A stretch of DNA of 64,000 bases, taken from the NCBI GenBank assembly GCA_037447605.1, contig CM074805.1:2447938-2511937 (forward strand). The letters run 5' to 3'. Below the pieces are notes generated by a model. That model did not search any database. It saw nothing but the letters and a program-made list of their open reading frames with translations, and was not told where the DNA came from. This document shows positions 10,235 through 22,200 of the stretch, piece after piece (within the stretch, counting starts at the first letter, position 1; the number at the start of each line of letters is the position of its first letter). Origin of the DNA: Zygnema circumcarinatum (Eukaryota > Streptophyta > Zygnematophyceae > Zygnematales > Zygnemataceae). The position numbers and the translations under genes are program-made.

Positions 10235-12205
10235 GGGGACAATCCAATAACTAAGGTAGAGCTCTTGAAGCCTGCCATGGTGTCTGTGTTTTTCGTGATC
10301 GTATGCCTCTGAACCTGTCAAGCACGCTCATTTCAGATGCGCTAAACCTTCATTTTAGAAGAAGTGATTTGAATGTCAGGCTAGCATTGTAAAATAGCAG
10401 CAAGGTCTAACATTAACAAAATGCATCACCTTGAGTACACGATACGAACAAGACCTGTACTCGGGGTACTCTGGTCATTTTTGTAAGATGGCACAGGTGC
10501 AAGCCTCGTTTAAATTATAAGTGGGCATCTAAGCTCCTCTGTAGTGTGAGTTCTTTGTGTTCAGAAGGGCCAGAAGTGGAATTCATTCTCTGCTTCTACG
10601 AAGGTCGGTGTAAGGAAACATTTCTTACACAATAAAGAACAAAGAACGCATCTGTCAGCGCTCAACCCTAAAACGCGAAGGACTCGAGTCCTGGCTCTGG
10701 GAGCTTTTTTAAGGGCATTTGCAGGGTGCGTATCATTTGAACTTCTTGAGCGGGAAGTGAAGCTGTTTTGTTTGCAACTTCCTGCTTTTGCTTCAACAGT
10801 GCTCCAAGCCATTTTTCTGAGTGATTTTGCTCGTTTTCTTTGTCTGAAGCGCTTTCAGAATTCAGGTAGATTCCGGACACTAGCTGCTGAATTCTCCATG
10901 CATGGCGCGCTTCAATATTGGTAGAAAAAATAAAGCTCCACCCTTCTTTTCAAAGTTTTCTCTCAATGGCCTGCTGCAACTTCGTCATTCCAACCTTTGG
11001 AGAAGCATTGAAACCGTGACTTTGAAAGGTGGGCGTCTGCCTCCCCAAGTTTTGGGAGCCAAGTGCACATACTTCTCATTAGGCCTTTTGTGGGCATCAA
11101 GCATCAATTATTTTGTTTAACAAACCGACATGGAAACGCCTTGTTGTTTCTGTACATGTAAACTGCAGGCTTTTGCTTTTTTAATTCCGTTGTGAACGTA
11201 GTTTTGACAGTAGACAAAATTTGCACATACACATGACCCCGCGAGTGGCTCTCTGAGGCAGCAAAAAGCAATTCTGAGCAGAGGTGATAATGACTCGAGT
11301 TGACTAACGATTAGACCAACAGTGAGCCACTTCAGGCAAATTTCGTACGTACACAAGTTTCGGTTGGTTTCTTCTTTAGTCGGCTGGAGTCATTGCCGCC
11401 CCTAATCCTGAGGCTGATGATGATATGTAGGCAGTGGAAGGAGCCGAACATAAGCATTTCATGCCGAGCTATGTTGCAAAGATCCAAGGACGATGTGGGC
11501 TGGCATTGACACGACATCACTGTACAGTACATGGAAAGAGGCCATGTGAAGAGCCATTGCGAAAAGGAGATTTGGAAGGCAAAGGCAATCCGGGCTAGAC
11601 ATATTTGTGTCAGGCAACCCAGACCGTATGGCTATCCACGGGGTTGAACTTCTTGTTCCCAGTAACAGCTATATTTTACACTAAAATATTAAAGGTTTTT
11701 GTTTTTTATCGTCAGCTTCCATTGGACGTGTCACCTGCGATTGCCGATGTCTACAGAAATTTAAGATTTTGCGTCAGCCTGTTCGTTATTTCAAGCCACA
11801 ACAAAGTTTGAAAAGCGAAGCATATCCACATGTAAATGGTATTGAGTCTTTCCTTTGAAATGCCTTCAGCAAGTTCAAAAAAGTCTTACACTACAAGGAG
11901 ACTTGAACTTATGATTGCATCTAGCTCCCTAGTAGCGACGGAAATTTAGTGTCAGCTCAGCACTGATCGGTGAAAGTACACTGAATGTACACATGGAGGA
12001 AACAGAAAAGGGGAACCCATATATACACCCCCAGCCGCCTGAGGCCCACAAAAACCAATGTGGGCCTGTCCTTCCAACCCCTGACTGGCCTACCGAGCAA
12101 GCTCCTCTCTATTTTGACATACAGCGAGCAATGGCCAAAAACTGTCTTCTCCCTCGCACTCTACATTTACAAACTCGCGCACTTAAACCGTTACACCGGG
12201 TGCTC
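10235..12205. other. Convergent intergenic region, nothing recognised
   Basis: This 2-kb space separates two genes that point towards each other (GON4-like +, CUE protein -), so it must hold both 3' ends. I see no conserved protein, tRNA or repeat. Open frames here are short and unconvincing. Confidence 0.5.
10631..10636 (+). terminator. AATAAA polyadenylation signal candidate
   Basis: An AATAAA lies 397 bases after the GON4-like stop codon, a plausible 3' UTR length. It is a candidate only. Confidence 0.35.
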
Positions 12206-15200
12206 TCAGTAGTCCACCCCTCTCTCCATCTGATCACTGGAGCTCAGACTATTGTGACAGCTATTCTCCCCACCCTCAGATTCCACCGGCGAGGTGCCGC
12301 GGGAGTCGCGCCCAGAGATGCCCCGCACCATCTCCCAACCCGCATCGTCCTCAGGAAGAGAGCTGAACATGTTCAGGTCTTGGCTCCCATAAGTGAGGCT
12401 GCGGGTAGACCCTCCTCCCAAGACAGCCATGTTTGCAGCATAGGCTGCTTCCTCGCTGTCGTCCTGTCTGAGATCAGGGGACTCCATGCGGGACACAGCA
12501 TTGGCACTGCTGTCGGGGCCTGAGGAAACCGCAACTGTTGTTCCCACCGAATGAAGGGAGACCTGATCGAGAGCTCTATACAAATCCAGCATTGCTGTCA
12601 CTGGCTCCGCCAATGACTCTACAATGGATGCCGTGTCAGCGTATGCCGAATGCTTCTTTGACGGAGCGCTGAGTTGCGCTTTCAAGGTCTCTACATCTTC
12701 ACAGAGGACGTCGAGCTCCCCCCTGCATGGAGAAATGTGTACAGTCGTAAGAAACCCACCAAACATACAGCTGGAAGGAAGGCATGCATGGAAGTTGAAG
12801 GCAAGCGCAAAAGTTTGAGGAGCATTCATGGTCGAGGTGCTACTAATGTACAATATTGCATCAACGAGCTCACATGCCAATCACTGGATAATAAGAAATT
12901 GAAGAAAGCCATAAAAAGACTTTCAGCAACTTGCGTCAAACTCGACACATAGCATTCATACCAAAAAGCATTCTCCTGGAAGAACAGGACAAAGACAAAA
13001 ACGTGGGACGGAACAACTGTTCGCAATCAAAAAAAGAGACACGACTGAAGTTGCGGAAGTAGAACTGAGTATACGGCTGCACAAGACAATGATAGCAAAC
13101 AGCTCTCATTCCTTCAATCGTTCTTTTGTGCCCTCCCAAAGTAAAAGAACCACAACGAAAGTACCAGTCCAGAAACACAGAAAGTAAGGAGCTATGTAGC
13201 GCGTGTGATGAGTGAACTTACTGCAAGGCATCGACATCTTTGTCCCTGGCCATCAGAAATTCGCGTAGCTGCAAAGGCAAAATCCACATTGAGCGAAGCC
13301 CAAAACAGCTCAATACTCTCAGTCCATTATCATAGAGATAATGATCAAACTAGACCATATCCTCCGAATTCGACAGAACTGCACATTGACAAATGTCAAA
13401 TCCAGAATAACGGTATGCAGCCTCATTCATCCTTGTTGCCAATATTGGCCAAAATTGGAGTTTCCACCGTTCACGTGATGATACTTTGCCCATCAATTCG
13501 CTACCATCATTTTACCATTGGCTTGCAGAAGTACATTTCTTATAAAAAAACATTGGCGCTACAATGGATTGTGCCGCAGGAAGGTCGAACAGAACACATA
13601 CCTTCGTACAAGCCTCTGCCTCTGCGTCCAGCGCCTCTGACTGCTTGCCTATTTTGGCCATCTCCTCTTGCTCCTTGGCCAGTAAAGCCAAGGCATGATC
13701 CTCCTTTGCTTTCTTCTCACAACTTGCGTTTTCCAGTTGCTTTAAGGCAACCTCCATGCGATGCATGAGTTCGCATCGCAACTGTATCAGGCACATTATA
13801 CAAGAAAACAAAGGGAGTCACAGGTGTAACGAGCACCATGATATCACTTGCAAAAATCGATGGTAAATTGCTGGTTCCTCTACTTTAAGTTGAAGGTGTC
13901 AATGTCCTCATGCGTCAGTAGCTGTGGATCATTACGCAGTACAAGGATATCCACAGACTCCAAAACACAGCAACGCAATTCAGCTTACCTCCTCAAGAGC
14001 TTTACGTGCAGCTTCTCTTGTATCCTTAACACTCCGCACCCGAGCTCGAAGTTCACGAGCTTCGGTGGACAGGACAGCCCGTTCTCCATAGACTTCCCCT
14101 GCGCGCTGTTTTGGTACAGCAGATCATTAATCAGCTTATGCAATACACCACGATTTTTCCAAAATCAAGTACAAGAATAAGATCCCATTTCCAAAAAGGA
14201 TAGCACAGAGAAGCTGAATCATAAAGCCAACACCGACAAGTCAGGGTGCATAAGCTCTTACCGACTCAAGGCCTTCGCGAGCCCTCAGCAAATCCCTGCG
14301 CAGTTTCTCCACCTCGACCATTACTACTTTCTCAGCATTCTCGGCGTCCTTCTGAGCAGCCAGTGCTTCATTCTCCTTCACAAAAGTGATGGCCGCAAGC
14401 TTCTTCACATCTTGGATACAATCCTTCAAGTCTTCCTGCACAGTAAACCAAGGCTGTCCGCCATGTAAACTGGACCGTGAAAGATGCATCGCACTAAAAG
14501 TCAGAACAATCCCCCAGTCAAGCATACTACAAAAAGCAGCATACCTTGTTTTCTGTTGCAGCAAGAACTAACTGATCGAGGTCCTCCACACGTACGAATC
14601 CAGCCTGTGAACTGCTAGTCAAACTTTCCCACAGAGATTCCGAATTGCTGCCTCCTCCACGGTTATGATCAATATCGATCTCTCTTTCGCTACTGAGTAC
14701 CGGAGTTGAAGAAGCCTCGGGACTGCCAGAAATGAGTTTCTCCTCCGCATCAAGGTTCAGGCCAACGTCCACTGCACTCGATGATCCTCCTATGTGTTCG
14801 TCAACAAACGATTCTCCTCCTATTCCTTGACCTGCTTGATTTCTGCTGGCAGGACTCAAAGGCAAAGCATCTTTCACATCCCAATACTGTGATCCTGCTT
14901 CGCAGGGGCCATCTATTTCATGCTCTGCCATAATTGAAACAGAACCCAATGTTCCAAGAAATTCCACTGCATCTAGAGTTGCCTCCGTACTCTCGGTTAC
15001 TTCTCCTTTCTGGGCCGAGAGGGTCAAGCCCTCATGGCAAGTACGAACTCCTTCAACACTGTCGAATGGGCTGTCGCATGACACCGCACCATGGGCAGGC
15101 GGGAGTGGGACCTCAGCAATCTGCTCAATTCCCGAAATCATTTCCTTTGCTCCGTCGGTGTTCACTGTGTTTAGAAGAAAAACAGCACCAACGTGTCAAA

Positions 15201-15940
15201 CAACTTTCATGTGACTCGAACCATTCCCACTAAATTTCACCGCAGATTCCAAAACATGGTGAATATAGGAGAAGCCAGGCAGCGCGTACACTTCTTACTA
15301 CCCATGAATATAATAGATTACCTGCACCTGCACCCAGGGACGCGTCAAGTCTTCCATTCTCGATGACATCATCAATATTTTCCTGGTCACCAGTAAGAGA
15401 TTCGACGACCTTTGCCGCTATTGCATGCTTAAAGCCGTTTTTGCTATCTTCGCACGTGTCTGCATCTTGAATTTGTGGCGGACACTCGGACGACGTGGCG
15501 TGAATTGAACGCACAGATTCACCATTAGGAACGCGCGTAGCACCTGGTTGGAAAAGAGCGTACAGCAAAACAGGGTTCGTGAAAAAGCTACAATGCAAAA
15601 TGCAATTCCAGACACTCGAGTCTAAGCTGCAACGCGAAAACTAAGTACAAAATTCTCAACAAAGTGCTCGCTCGAACACCACTTCTTAGTTCAATAGCCA
15701 GTGACGAAGTTTAGCCTCCTCCTCCTCAGCAGCCATACCCTTCGGAGGCGCCTCCTGCATCTGTTCCTCCGGCGGCTGCTCGTCCTCCATCTCCGGGAGC
15801 ACCTCCGCCACAATCCAGGCCGCCGCATCCTGTATGTCCCGGGAGTCAAGCAGTGCGTATCTCAAAATTCTCTCGTCCACCATCGGAAACCGTTCCACCA
15901 TGCAGGCCATGGCCACCTCCAAGCTGAGAGGTGCCGCCAT
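12206..15940 (-). CDS. CUE-domain coiled-coil protein (ubiquitin-binding)
   Basis: Eight exons on the minus strand: 15940-15739, 15543-15322, 15164-14545, 14435-14262, 14105-13989, 13781-13602, 13268-13222, 12722-12206. They sum to 692 residues. Residues about 5-50 form a CUE domain (MVERFPMVDERILRYAL then DIQDAAAWIV), the small helical fold that binds ubiquitin. A disordered serine-rich middle (about 70-345) follows. A long coiled coil (about 349-545) carries GEVYGERAVLSTEARELR and KLREFLMARDKDVDALQGEL. These match the Arabidopsis CUE proteins such as At1g27752 and At5g32440, from memory. The C-terminal tail is acidic and serine-rich. Its exact cellular role is unknown. Retention of intron 1 would stop after 83 residues, leaving only the CUE domain. 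The acceptor of exon 5 could also lie two codons downstream. Confidence 0.88.
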
Positions 15941-16439
15941 GGCTGCCCCAGCGCCTCCCTCACTCTTCTTCGCCCTCTCCCTCTCCCGCCAACTGTAGTT
16001 TCCCCCCTCCGCCCTTCTTGGACAGTCCCGTCCTCGGCCCGGGCAGCCAAAAGGTTTCAACCTGCCCGCGGCCCTGCTTTTGGCTGCCCCCTTTTCCCAG
16101 CCCCGCGGATAGAGTCCCGCATCACCCAAGGAGGCGCCACGTCGTGCGGGACACGCAACGTGGACCGTCGATGGCAACTGTAAAGTCACGTGAACCGTTG
16201 GATCGCTCCCACGCAAGTGGGGGGGAGGGGACCATTTTCCGTGACCCGCAAGGCAGCTCTCCCCGCCGTCCCTCTCATGGTCGCTGTGCGCACACCGCAA
16301 ATGAAAATGGATTCATCGGCGCACGACGATGCCGTAAGGATGAGTGGACAAGACAACAAGGAAGGAAGAATGGACATTGCTCTCGCGAGGGCATCGAGGG
16401 TGGGTGCATGCATGCACCACAACAAACAACAACAACATG
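15941..16439 (-). other. Promoter region of the CUE gene
   Basis: This GC-rich stretch upstream of the minus-strand start at 15940 contains CACGTG at 16187-16192. Overlapping open frames on both strands reflect base composition, not conserved proteins. Confidence 0.4.
16187..16192. promoter_or_regulatory. G-box (CACGTG) upstream of CUE gene
   Basis: TCACGTGA lies about 250 bases upstream of the CUE start codon. Assignment is by motif only. Confidence 0.35.
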
Positions 16440-16449
16440 GGAAACGAAA

Positions 16450-18600
16450 TGCAGTTATTCGCAATGGTTGGCTGGGAAGCCAGCCAATGGTTGCAACCAT
16501 TGACAATGATTGGGTGCTGCGCGAATCAATGCTCCAATGGTTGCAGTCGTTGGCAATGAATGGCTTGGTACCCAACCAATGGTTGCAATTATTGACAATG
16601 ATTGGATGGGGCGGGAATCAATGGTCCAGTGGTTGCAGTCATTGGCAATGCTTGGCTGGGCAGCCATCCAATGGTTGCAACCATTGACAATGATTGGGTG
16701 CTGCGGGAATCAATGGTCCAATGGTTGCAGTCGTTGGCAATGAATGGCTTGGTAGCCAACCAATGGTTGCAATTATTGACAATGATTGGGTGGGGCGGGA
16801 ATCAATGGTCCAGTGGTTGCAGTCATTGGCAATGCTTGGCTGGGCAGCCATCCAATGGTTGCAACCATTGGCAATGATTGGCTGGGGCGGGAATCAATCG
16901 TCCAATGGTTGGAGTTATTGGCAATGGTTGGCTGGGAAGCCAGCCAATGGTTGCAACCATTGACAATGATTGGGTGAGGCGGGAATCAATGGTCCAGTGG
17001 TTGCAGTCATTGGCAATGGTTGGCTGGGTAGCCAGCCAATGGTTGCAACCATTGGCAATGATTGGGTGGGGCGGGAATCAATGGTCCAATGGTTGCAACC
17101 ATTGGCAATGATTGGGTGGGGCGGGAATCAATGGTCCAATGGTTGCAGTTATTGGCAATGGTTGGCTGGATAGCCGGCCAATGGTTCTAACCAATGGCAA
17201 TGGTTCGTCGGGGGGAGAATCAATGGTCCAATGGTTGCGGTTATTGGCAATGGTTTGTTGGGTAGCCAGCCAATGGTTGCAACCATTGGCAATGATTGGG
17301 TTGGGCGGGAATCAATGGTCCAATGGTTGAAGTTATTGGCAATGATTGGCTGGGAAGCCATTCAATGGTTGCAATCATTGACAATGATTGGGTGGAGCGA
17401 GAATCAATGGTCCAATGGTTGCAGTCACTGGCAATGGTTGGCTAGTTAGCCAGCCAATGGTTGCAACCATTGGCAATGGTTCGGTGGGGCGGTAATCAAT
17501 GGTCCAATGGTTGCAGTCATTGGCAACGGTTGGCTGGGTAGCCAATCAAAATGGTGGGCCGCGCGCCTACCTCATCTGCCCTGTGGATAAGACTGTAAGG
17601 ACGGACAGGTGGCGCCACCGTCGTGGTAGAATGCTGCGGTACGGTGCGCGCGACGTGACGGGACGCGCCGTAGGGGGGCTGCACCTGATCGGAATCGCGG
17701 CGACGGACCAGAAAGAATTTCAGCTGCCAGGCCGCCGCTCGCCCAATCGCGGACGATTGACTCGCTGCCAGGGCAGAAAAAAACCATTTGAATGCTGCCC
17801 GGAGCCAAACTTGAGCTGCCGGGCCAACGCTCGCCCAATCGCGGACGTTTGCTTCGAGGACGAGGCAGCTGAAAACAGTTTAGGGCTGCCCCGGCCGAAA
17901 CCTTCAGCTACCCGAACGACGCACGCCCAATCGCGGACCTTTGCTTCACGGTTTGGGCAGCCAAAACCATTTCCGATCTGCCCGAGTCCAGACATCAGCT
18001 GCCCGGCCGACGCTCACCCAATCGCGGACGTCCGCGAAGGATAGCCGAAAACATTCCGGGCCAAGGGCTTGACGGACCATGGGTTGGATCAACCATTGGA
18101 TTGGTCGCGATTTGCAAACCGTTGGTTCCTGATCCAGCCAACCATTGGAGCCAATGGTTGGGCGGGGTTGGAAGTAATAGTCCAATGGTTGCAGCCATTG
18201 GGAATGGTTGGCTGTATAGCCAGCCCATGGTTGCAACCATTGGATCGAATGGTTGGGTGGGGCGGGAATCAATGGTCGAACGGTTGCAGTTATTGGCAAT
18301 GGTTGGCTGGGTGGTCAGCCAATGGTTGCAACCATTGGCAATGATTGGGTGGGGCGGGAATCAATGGTCCAATGGTTGCAATCATTGGCAATGGGTGGCT
18401 CGGTAGCCAGCCAATGGTTGTAACCATTGGCAATGGTTGGGTGGGGCGGGAATCAATGGTCCAATGGTTGCAACCATTGGCAATGGTTGGCTGGGTGGTC
18501 AGCCAATGGTTGCAACCATTGGCAATGATTGGGTGGGGCGGGAATGAATGGTCCAATGGTTGCAACCATTGGCAATGGTTCGGTGGGGCGGTAATCAATG
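16450..18600. repeat. 92-bp tandem satellite with CCAATGG palindromes
   Basis: The word GCGGGAATCAATGG recurs at 16611, 16703, 16795, 16887, 16979 and 17071, exactly 92 bp apart. Later units are shortened or shuffled, with one 50-bp step at 17071-17121. Each unit contains variants of CCAATGGTTGCAACCATTGG, a perfect 20-bp palindrome, and TTGGCTGGGTAGCCAGCCAA-like arms. The array is broken by a GC-rich block at 17545-18090 and resumes to about 18600. Open frames of 60-130 codons cross it in several frames on both strands, because 92 is not a multiple of three and stops are rare. I regard them as non-coding. Confidence 0.95.
17545..18090 (+). repeat. GC-rich block with four 91-92-bp subunits inside the satellite
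   Basis: The word CGCCCAATCGCGG (with small variants) occurs at about 17740, 17832, 17924 and 18014, so subunits repeat every 91-92 bp, the same period as the flanking satellite although the sequence differs. An inverted, shorter copy lies at 541-828. The block begins GGTGGGCCGCGCGCCTACCTC and ends near GGGTTGGATCAACCATTGG, rejoining the CCAATGG satellite. Confidence 0.88.
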
Positions 18601-18720
18601 GATGCGTACGGATTTTTACAGATGCGTACGGGTCCGTATGGATTCCTTGTACGGCGGAACCGTACGAACGACTCCAAAATGCCGGCGGCACTTGGTGACT
18701 GTAGCATTCAGTTCGCTACA

Positions 18721-19197
18721 GGTATGGTATGGTATGGTATGGTATGGTATGGTATGGTATGGTATGGTATGGTATGGTATGGTATGGTATGGTATGGTAT
18801 GGTATGGTATGGTATGGTATGGTATGGTATGGTATGGTATGGTATGGTATGGTATGGTATGGTATGGTATGGTATGGTATGGTATGGTATGGTATGGTAT
18901 ATGGTATGGTATGGTATGAGTATGGTATGGTATGGTATGTGGTATGGTATGGTATGGTATGGTATGGTATGGTATGGTATGTATGGTATGGTATGGTATG
19001 GTATGGTATGGTATGGTATGGTATGGTATGGTATGGTATGGTATGGTATGGTATGGTATGGTATGGTATATGGTATGGTATGGTATGGTATGGTATGGTA
19101 TGGTATGGTATGGTATGGTATGGTATGGTATGGTATGGTATGGTATGGTATGGTATGGTATGGTATGGTATGGTATGGTATGGTATGGTATAGTATG
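18721..19197 (+). repeat. (GGTAT)n pentanucleotide array, about 475 bp
   Basis: Roughly 95 copies of GGTAT are interrupted at about 18899, 18914, 18938, 18980 and 19068 by one- to three-base slips. All frames on both strands are open: the plus strand reads as repeated M-V-W-Y-G and the minus strand as I-P-Y-H-T. It lies 100 bases upstream of the CSTF77 start codon, so it is in its promoter or 5' leader. Its true length may be compressed in assembly. Confidence 0.97.
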
Positions 19198-19296
19198 TGT
19201 GTGCAGGATAAACGGGCGGGCGGAACAGTGGAGGGAGGGAGGACATGGAAACGGCTCCTTGCAAGCGCTCTCGGTCCGGCTCTCGCGGACTCCGCC

Positions 19297-22200
19297 ATGG
19301 CTGAGGCCGCGACGCCCACTGCGGCAGTCGTGAAGCCTGAGCCAGAGAGTAACTATGAAGGGGGTGCCAGAGGCATGCAGGCCGTGGAGGCAGCTGCCGA
19401 TGCTGGGGCTCTCGCTGGAGGAGTCACAGCTCTGCCACCGCTTGGACCGCCGCTATCAGATAAAGTAAGTTCGCTGTGTCTCATTAACTCGTTGTCTACC
19501 GGAGTGGACTATGTTTGAGATGCGTTTTTCCTCATGAAAAACGTTTCTTGGATCCGAAGGTCAATTTAGTTCGTGATAGCATGATACCATATGCCTCTTG
19601 AGGGCTTAACAGCTGGCATTGATGAACACAGTGGCCCGTGAGTGGCAATGCGGTGGGGGAGTGAAAGGCCAGAAGGGAATATGCCCTTGCAGAAATTGAA
19701 TCTAGTTCGTTTTCTTTTTTTGTTTTAAAATAAAATCTGGATATGCTAAGAGTCTCGGTAATGCACTTTCATTGGCAGTTGTTCTGATATAGGCTCGGAT
19801 GCAGAAATCCTTCTTTTATCTCCTAATTCCAATTATTGTCTGTCTAACATTCTGTAGGAGCGCCGCGCGCGTGAGAAGATTGCCGAGGATCGATATAATT
19901 TGGAAGCCTGGGCAACACTTGCTGCAGAAGCCCAGGTTTAAAAAACCGGACATTCCTTCGTGTCTGCGGAGTTGATTGCAATGTTAGAGGTTGTATGGCA
20001 CTAAAGTAGATATCTGACTTGTACCACGTGGGGGGGTGAATGGTCTCCGTAGCAGGCACGTTCCGTGAACGACTCTTCAACTGTTGCCCTGTGGGAACAT
20101 CTTCTCGCTGCTTTTCCCTCTGCGGTGCGCTCTTTCTCTTTCTCGACGCATATGCGTTCTTGTGTCCATAATAAATTGAGCTCAACGAAGTCCTTAATCT
20201 GGAAAAGGACGAAGCAGGGCCGCGTGAAACTTGAAATAAAATTATGCCCTGCCTTCTTGCTGGAGAACAGGGGAAATGGTGGAAAGCGTATGTTGAGGAT
20301 CAAATGGCAGCAGGCAACGATGAGGAAGTGAAGCAGATATTTGGCAGGTGTTTGCTCAACTGCCCGTACATTGACCTTTGGTAAGTGTTTGAATTGTCAC
20401 TTCTTTCCCTCGGCCCCTAATCAACAATGGCAGGTGCATAGTACGAGAGTTTTCAAAAGTGAAAGAAGTCAAGCATGCTTGTTGATTGTTGGCTTTCACC
20501 ACCAAGAACTTTTCGCTTGATTTCCATAGACGCCTCAAGTTCGAGATCGTGCACCTTTCCAGCCCCAACTTGTCCTCGTTGCTCCAACTTTTAAAGCTCA
20601 ACGTTTCACTCCTGTTTCCATGGTCTATGGAATGCAATCCGCTTTTTCTAATCTCTTTAATTGGGACAATGGCCTTACGTCTGCACAACTTAAGCTACTC
20701 TTGGACCTACAGTTAAAGATCTGTTAAAGATCAGTCTGTAAGATCTAGAGTTGTTCCTGTGATACTGCAGTTGAGTTCTTATAGGTGCATCCAGCGGTGT
20801 TGTTATACAGGCGTTGCTACCTGCGTTATATTAGGCAAAAGAAGGATGACAAACCAGAGGAAAGGGAGGACATACGTAAAGCAATGGATTTTGCACTCGA
20901 TCACGTCGGTAAGCATGTACTCGACGTCCTCCAGGGACAATTTTCTTCTGACATTGCCAGAGGGTCCAGGGTCTAGCCCCATGCTAAGTGGACATGCATC
21001 ATGTATTTTAGAGTCAAGCAGGTTTTGCTGACTGCGACGTATAATGTACCAAGTACATCTCCATTTTGGTGGAGATTGGACAATTTGAGCAACAAATTTC
21101 GTCTCATTTCATGTTCTTTGGTGGATGTTGTGAATCTATAAACTATTAAATCTTATAGATCTCACCCTTGTTTTGATGAGTCAAATCCACTATCACTTTT
21201 TTGAGCATGACCTGACCTGCTAAAACTATATGTGACGAGGACTATGGATCAAACAGGGGTTTTCATCCTTCTGGTCACGTCTGTATACAGAAATAAGGTT
21301 AGTTGAAAGAATGAATATGTTTACCTTGGACGAGTTGTCTAGTTTACACCTTTTCTGTGTGTAAGCATGGTCCAGGGCATTTATTGTGTCAGACTGCGAC
21401 TTGATAAGATGGACTTGTTGAATGGCAGGCTTGGACATAGGGTCAGGGCCTCTCTGGGAGGAGTACATCAAGTTTTTGAAGGCTGCACCGGTACTTCTTT
21501 GTTCCATTGTGTCTTTCCCTGCTCAATGGCCACAGAAAGAACTTTATGCATAAACCTGTTAACACTGCCATTGTTACCTTCCAAATTGTTTAGTTGAGAA
21601 GAGGCTGTAGATTCAGGAAGGCACTCAGTGTTTCTTTTACTGCTTGCTCATTGCTGCTATTTTGCCATTGCAAGAACTAGGTAAGTTATGTCCAGCTCTG
21701 GGTTGCTGCTGACTGCACAGTTGGAATAGTCATCTCGAGAGGTCTGATGATCTGCAGGCAGCAGGCCCTCAGGAGGAGTCACAGCGCATGGGAGCCGTAC
21801 GCAAAGCATATCAGCGAGCTGTTCTATGTCCGGTAGTGGGTGTCGAACAATTGTGGAAAGAGTACGAGGCATTTGAGTCGGGAATAAGTCGTCCTCTGGT
21901 GCGACCCCCTACCTCCTACACCTGCATACGCATCTCCCTGATCAGAAAGGCCTGTTTGATGCCATATTGAGACAGACTCTTGAACGATTGATAAAACATA
22001 AACTGCCAAGACTTTGGATTGTGCGACTATGTTGAGTGAAGGCTACTAGCACCATTTCTGCGAGCCCCATGCCATGGTTGTCTAAAGACAATTGCGTGGA
22101 GAATCATGCTTGAAGGAGTCCTTCTAGTTCTGTGAAGTGTGCACTTACGATACTCCCTTATAATCTCAGAGCATTGTGAAGTCTCTGCTGAAGATCTACA

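Noticed and set aside
11880-11945. tRNA-like sequence with a GTTCAAGTC-like loop on the minus strand
   Set aside because: The T-stem does not pair and no acceptor stem could be drawn.
13205-13768. 187-codon plus-strand open frame opposite the CUE gene
   Set aside because: It covers introns and exons of the minus-strand gene, whose coiled-coil exons are clearly supported.
16344-18698. About 20 overlapping open frames in the 92-bp satellite
   Set aside because: They are repeat translations in shifting frames on both strands, with no start context or homology.
18598-19333. Long open frames on both strands through the GGTAT array
   Set aside because: They arise because the pentanucleotide has no stop in any frame. 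They are not conserved proteins; only the part from 19297 onward is coding.
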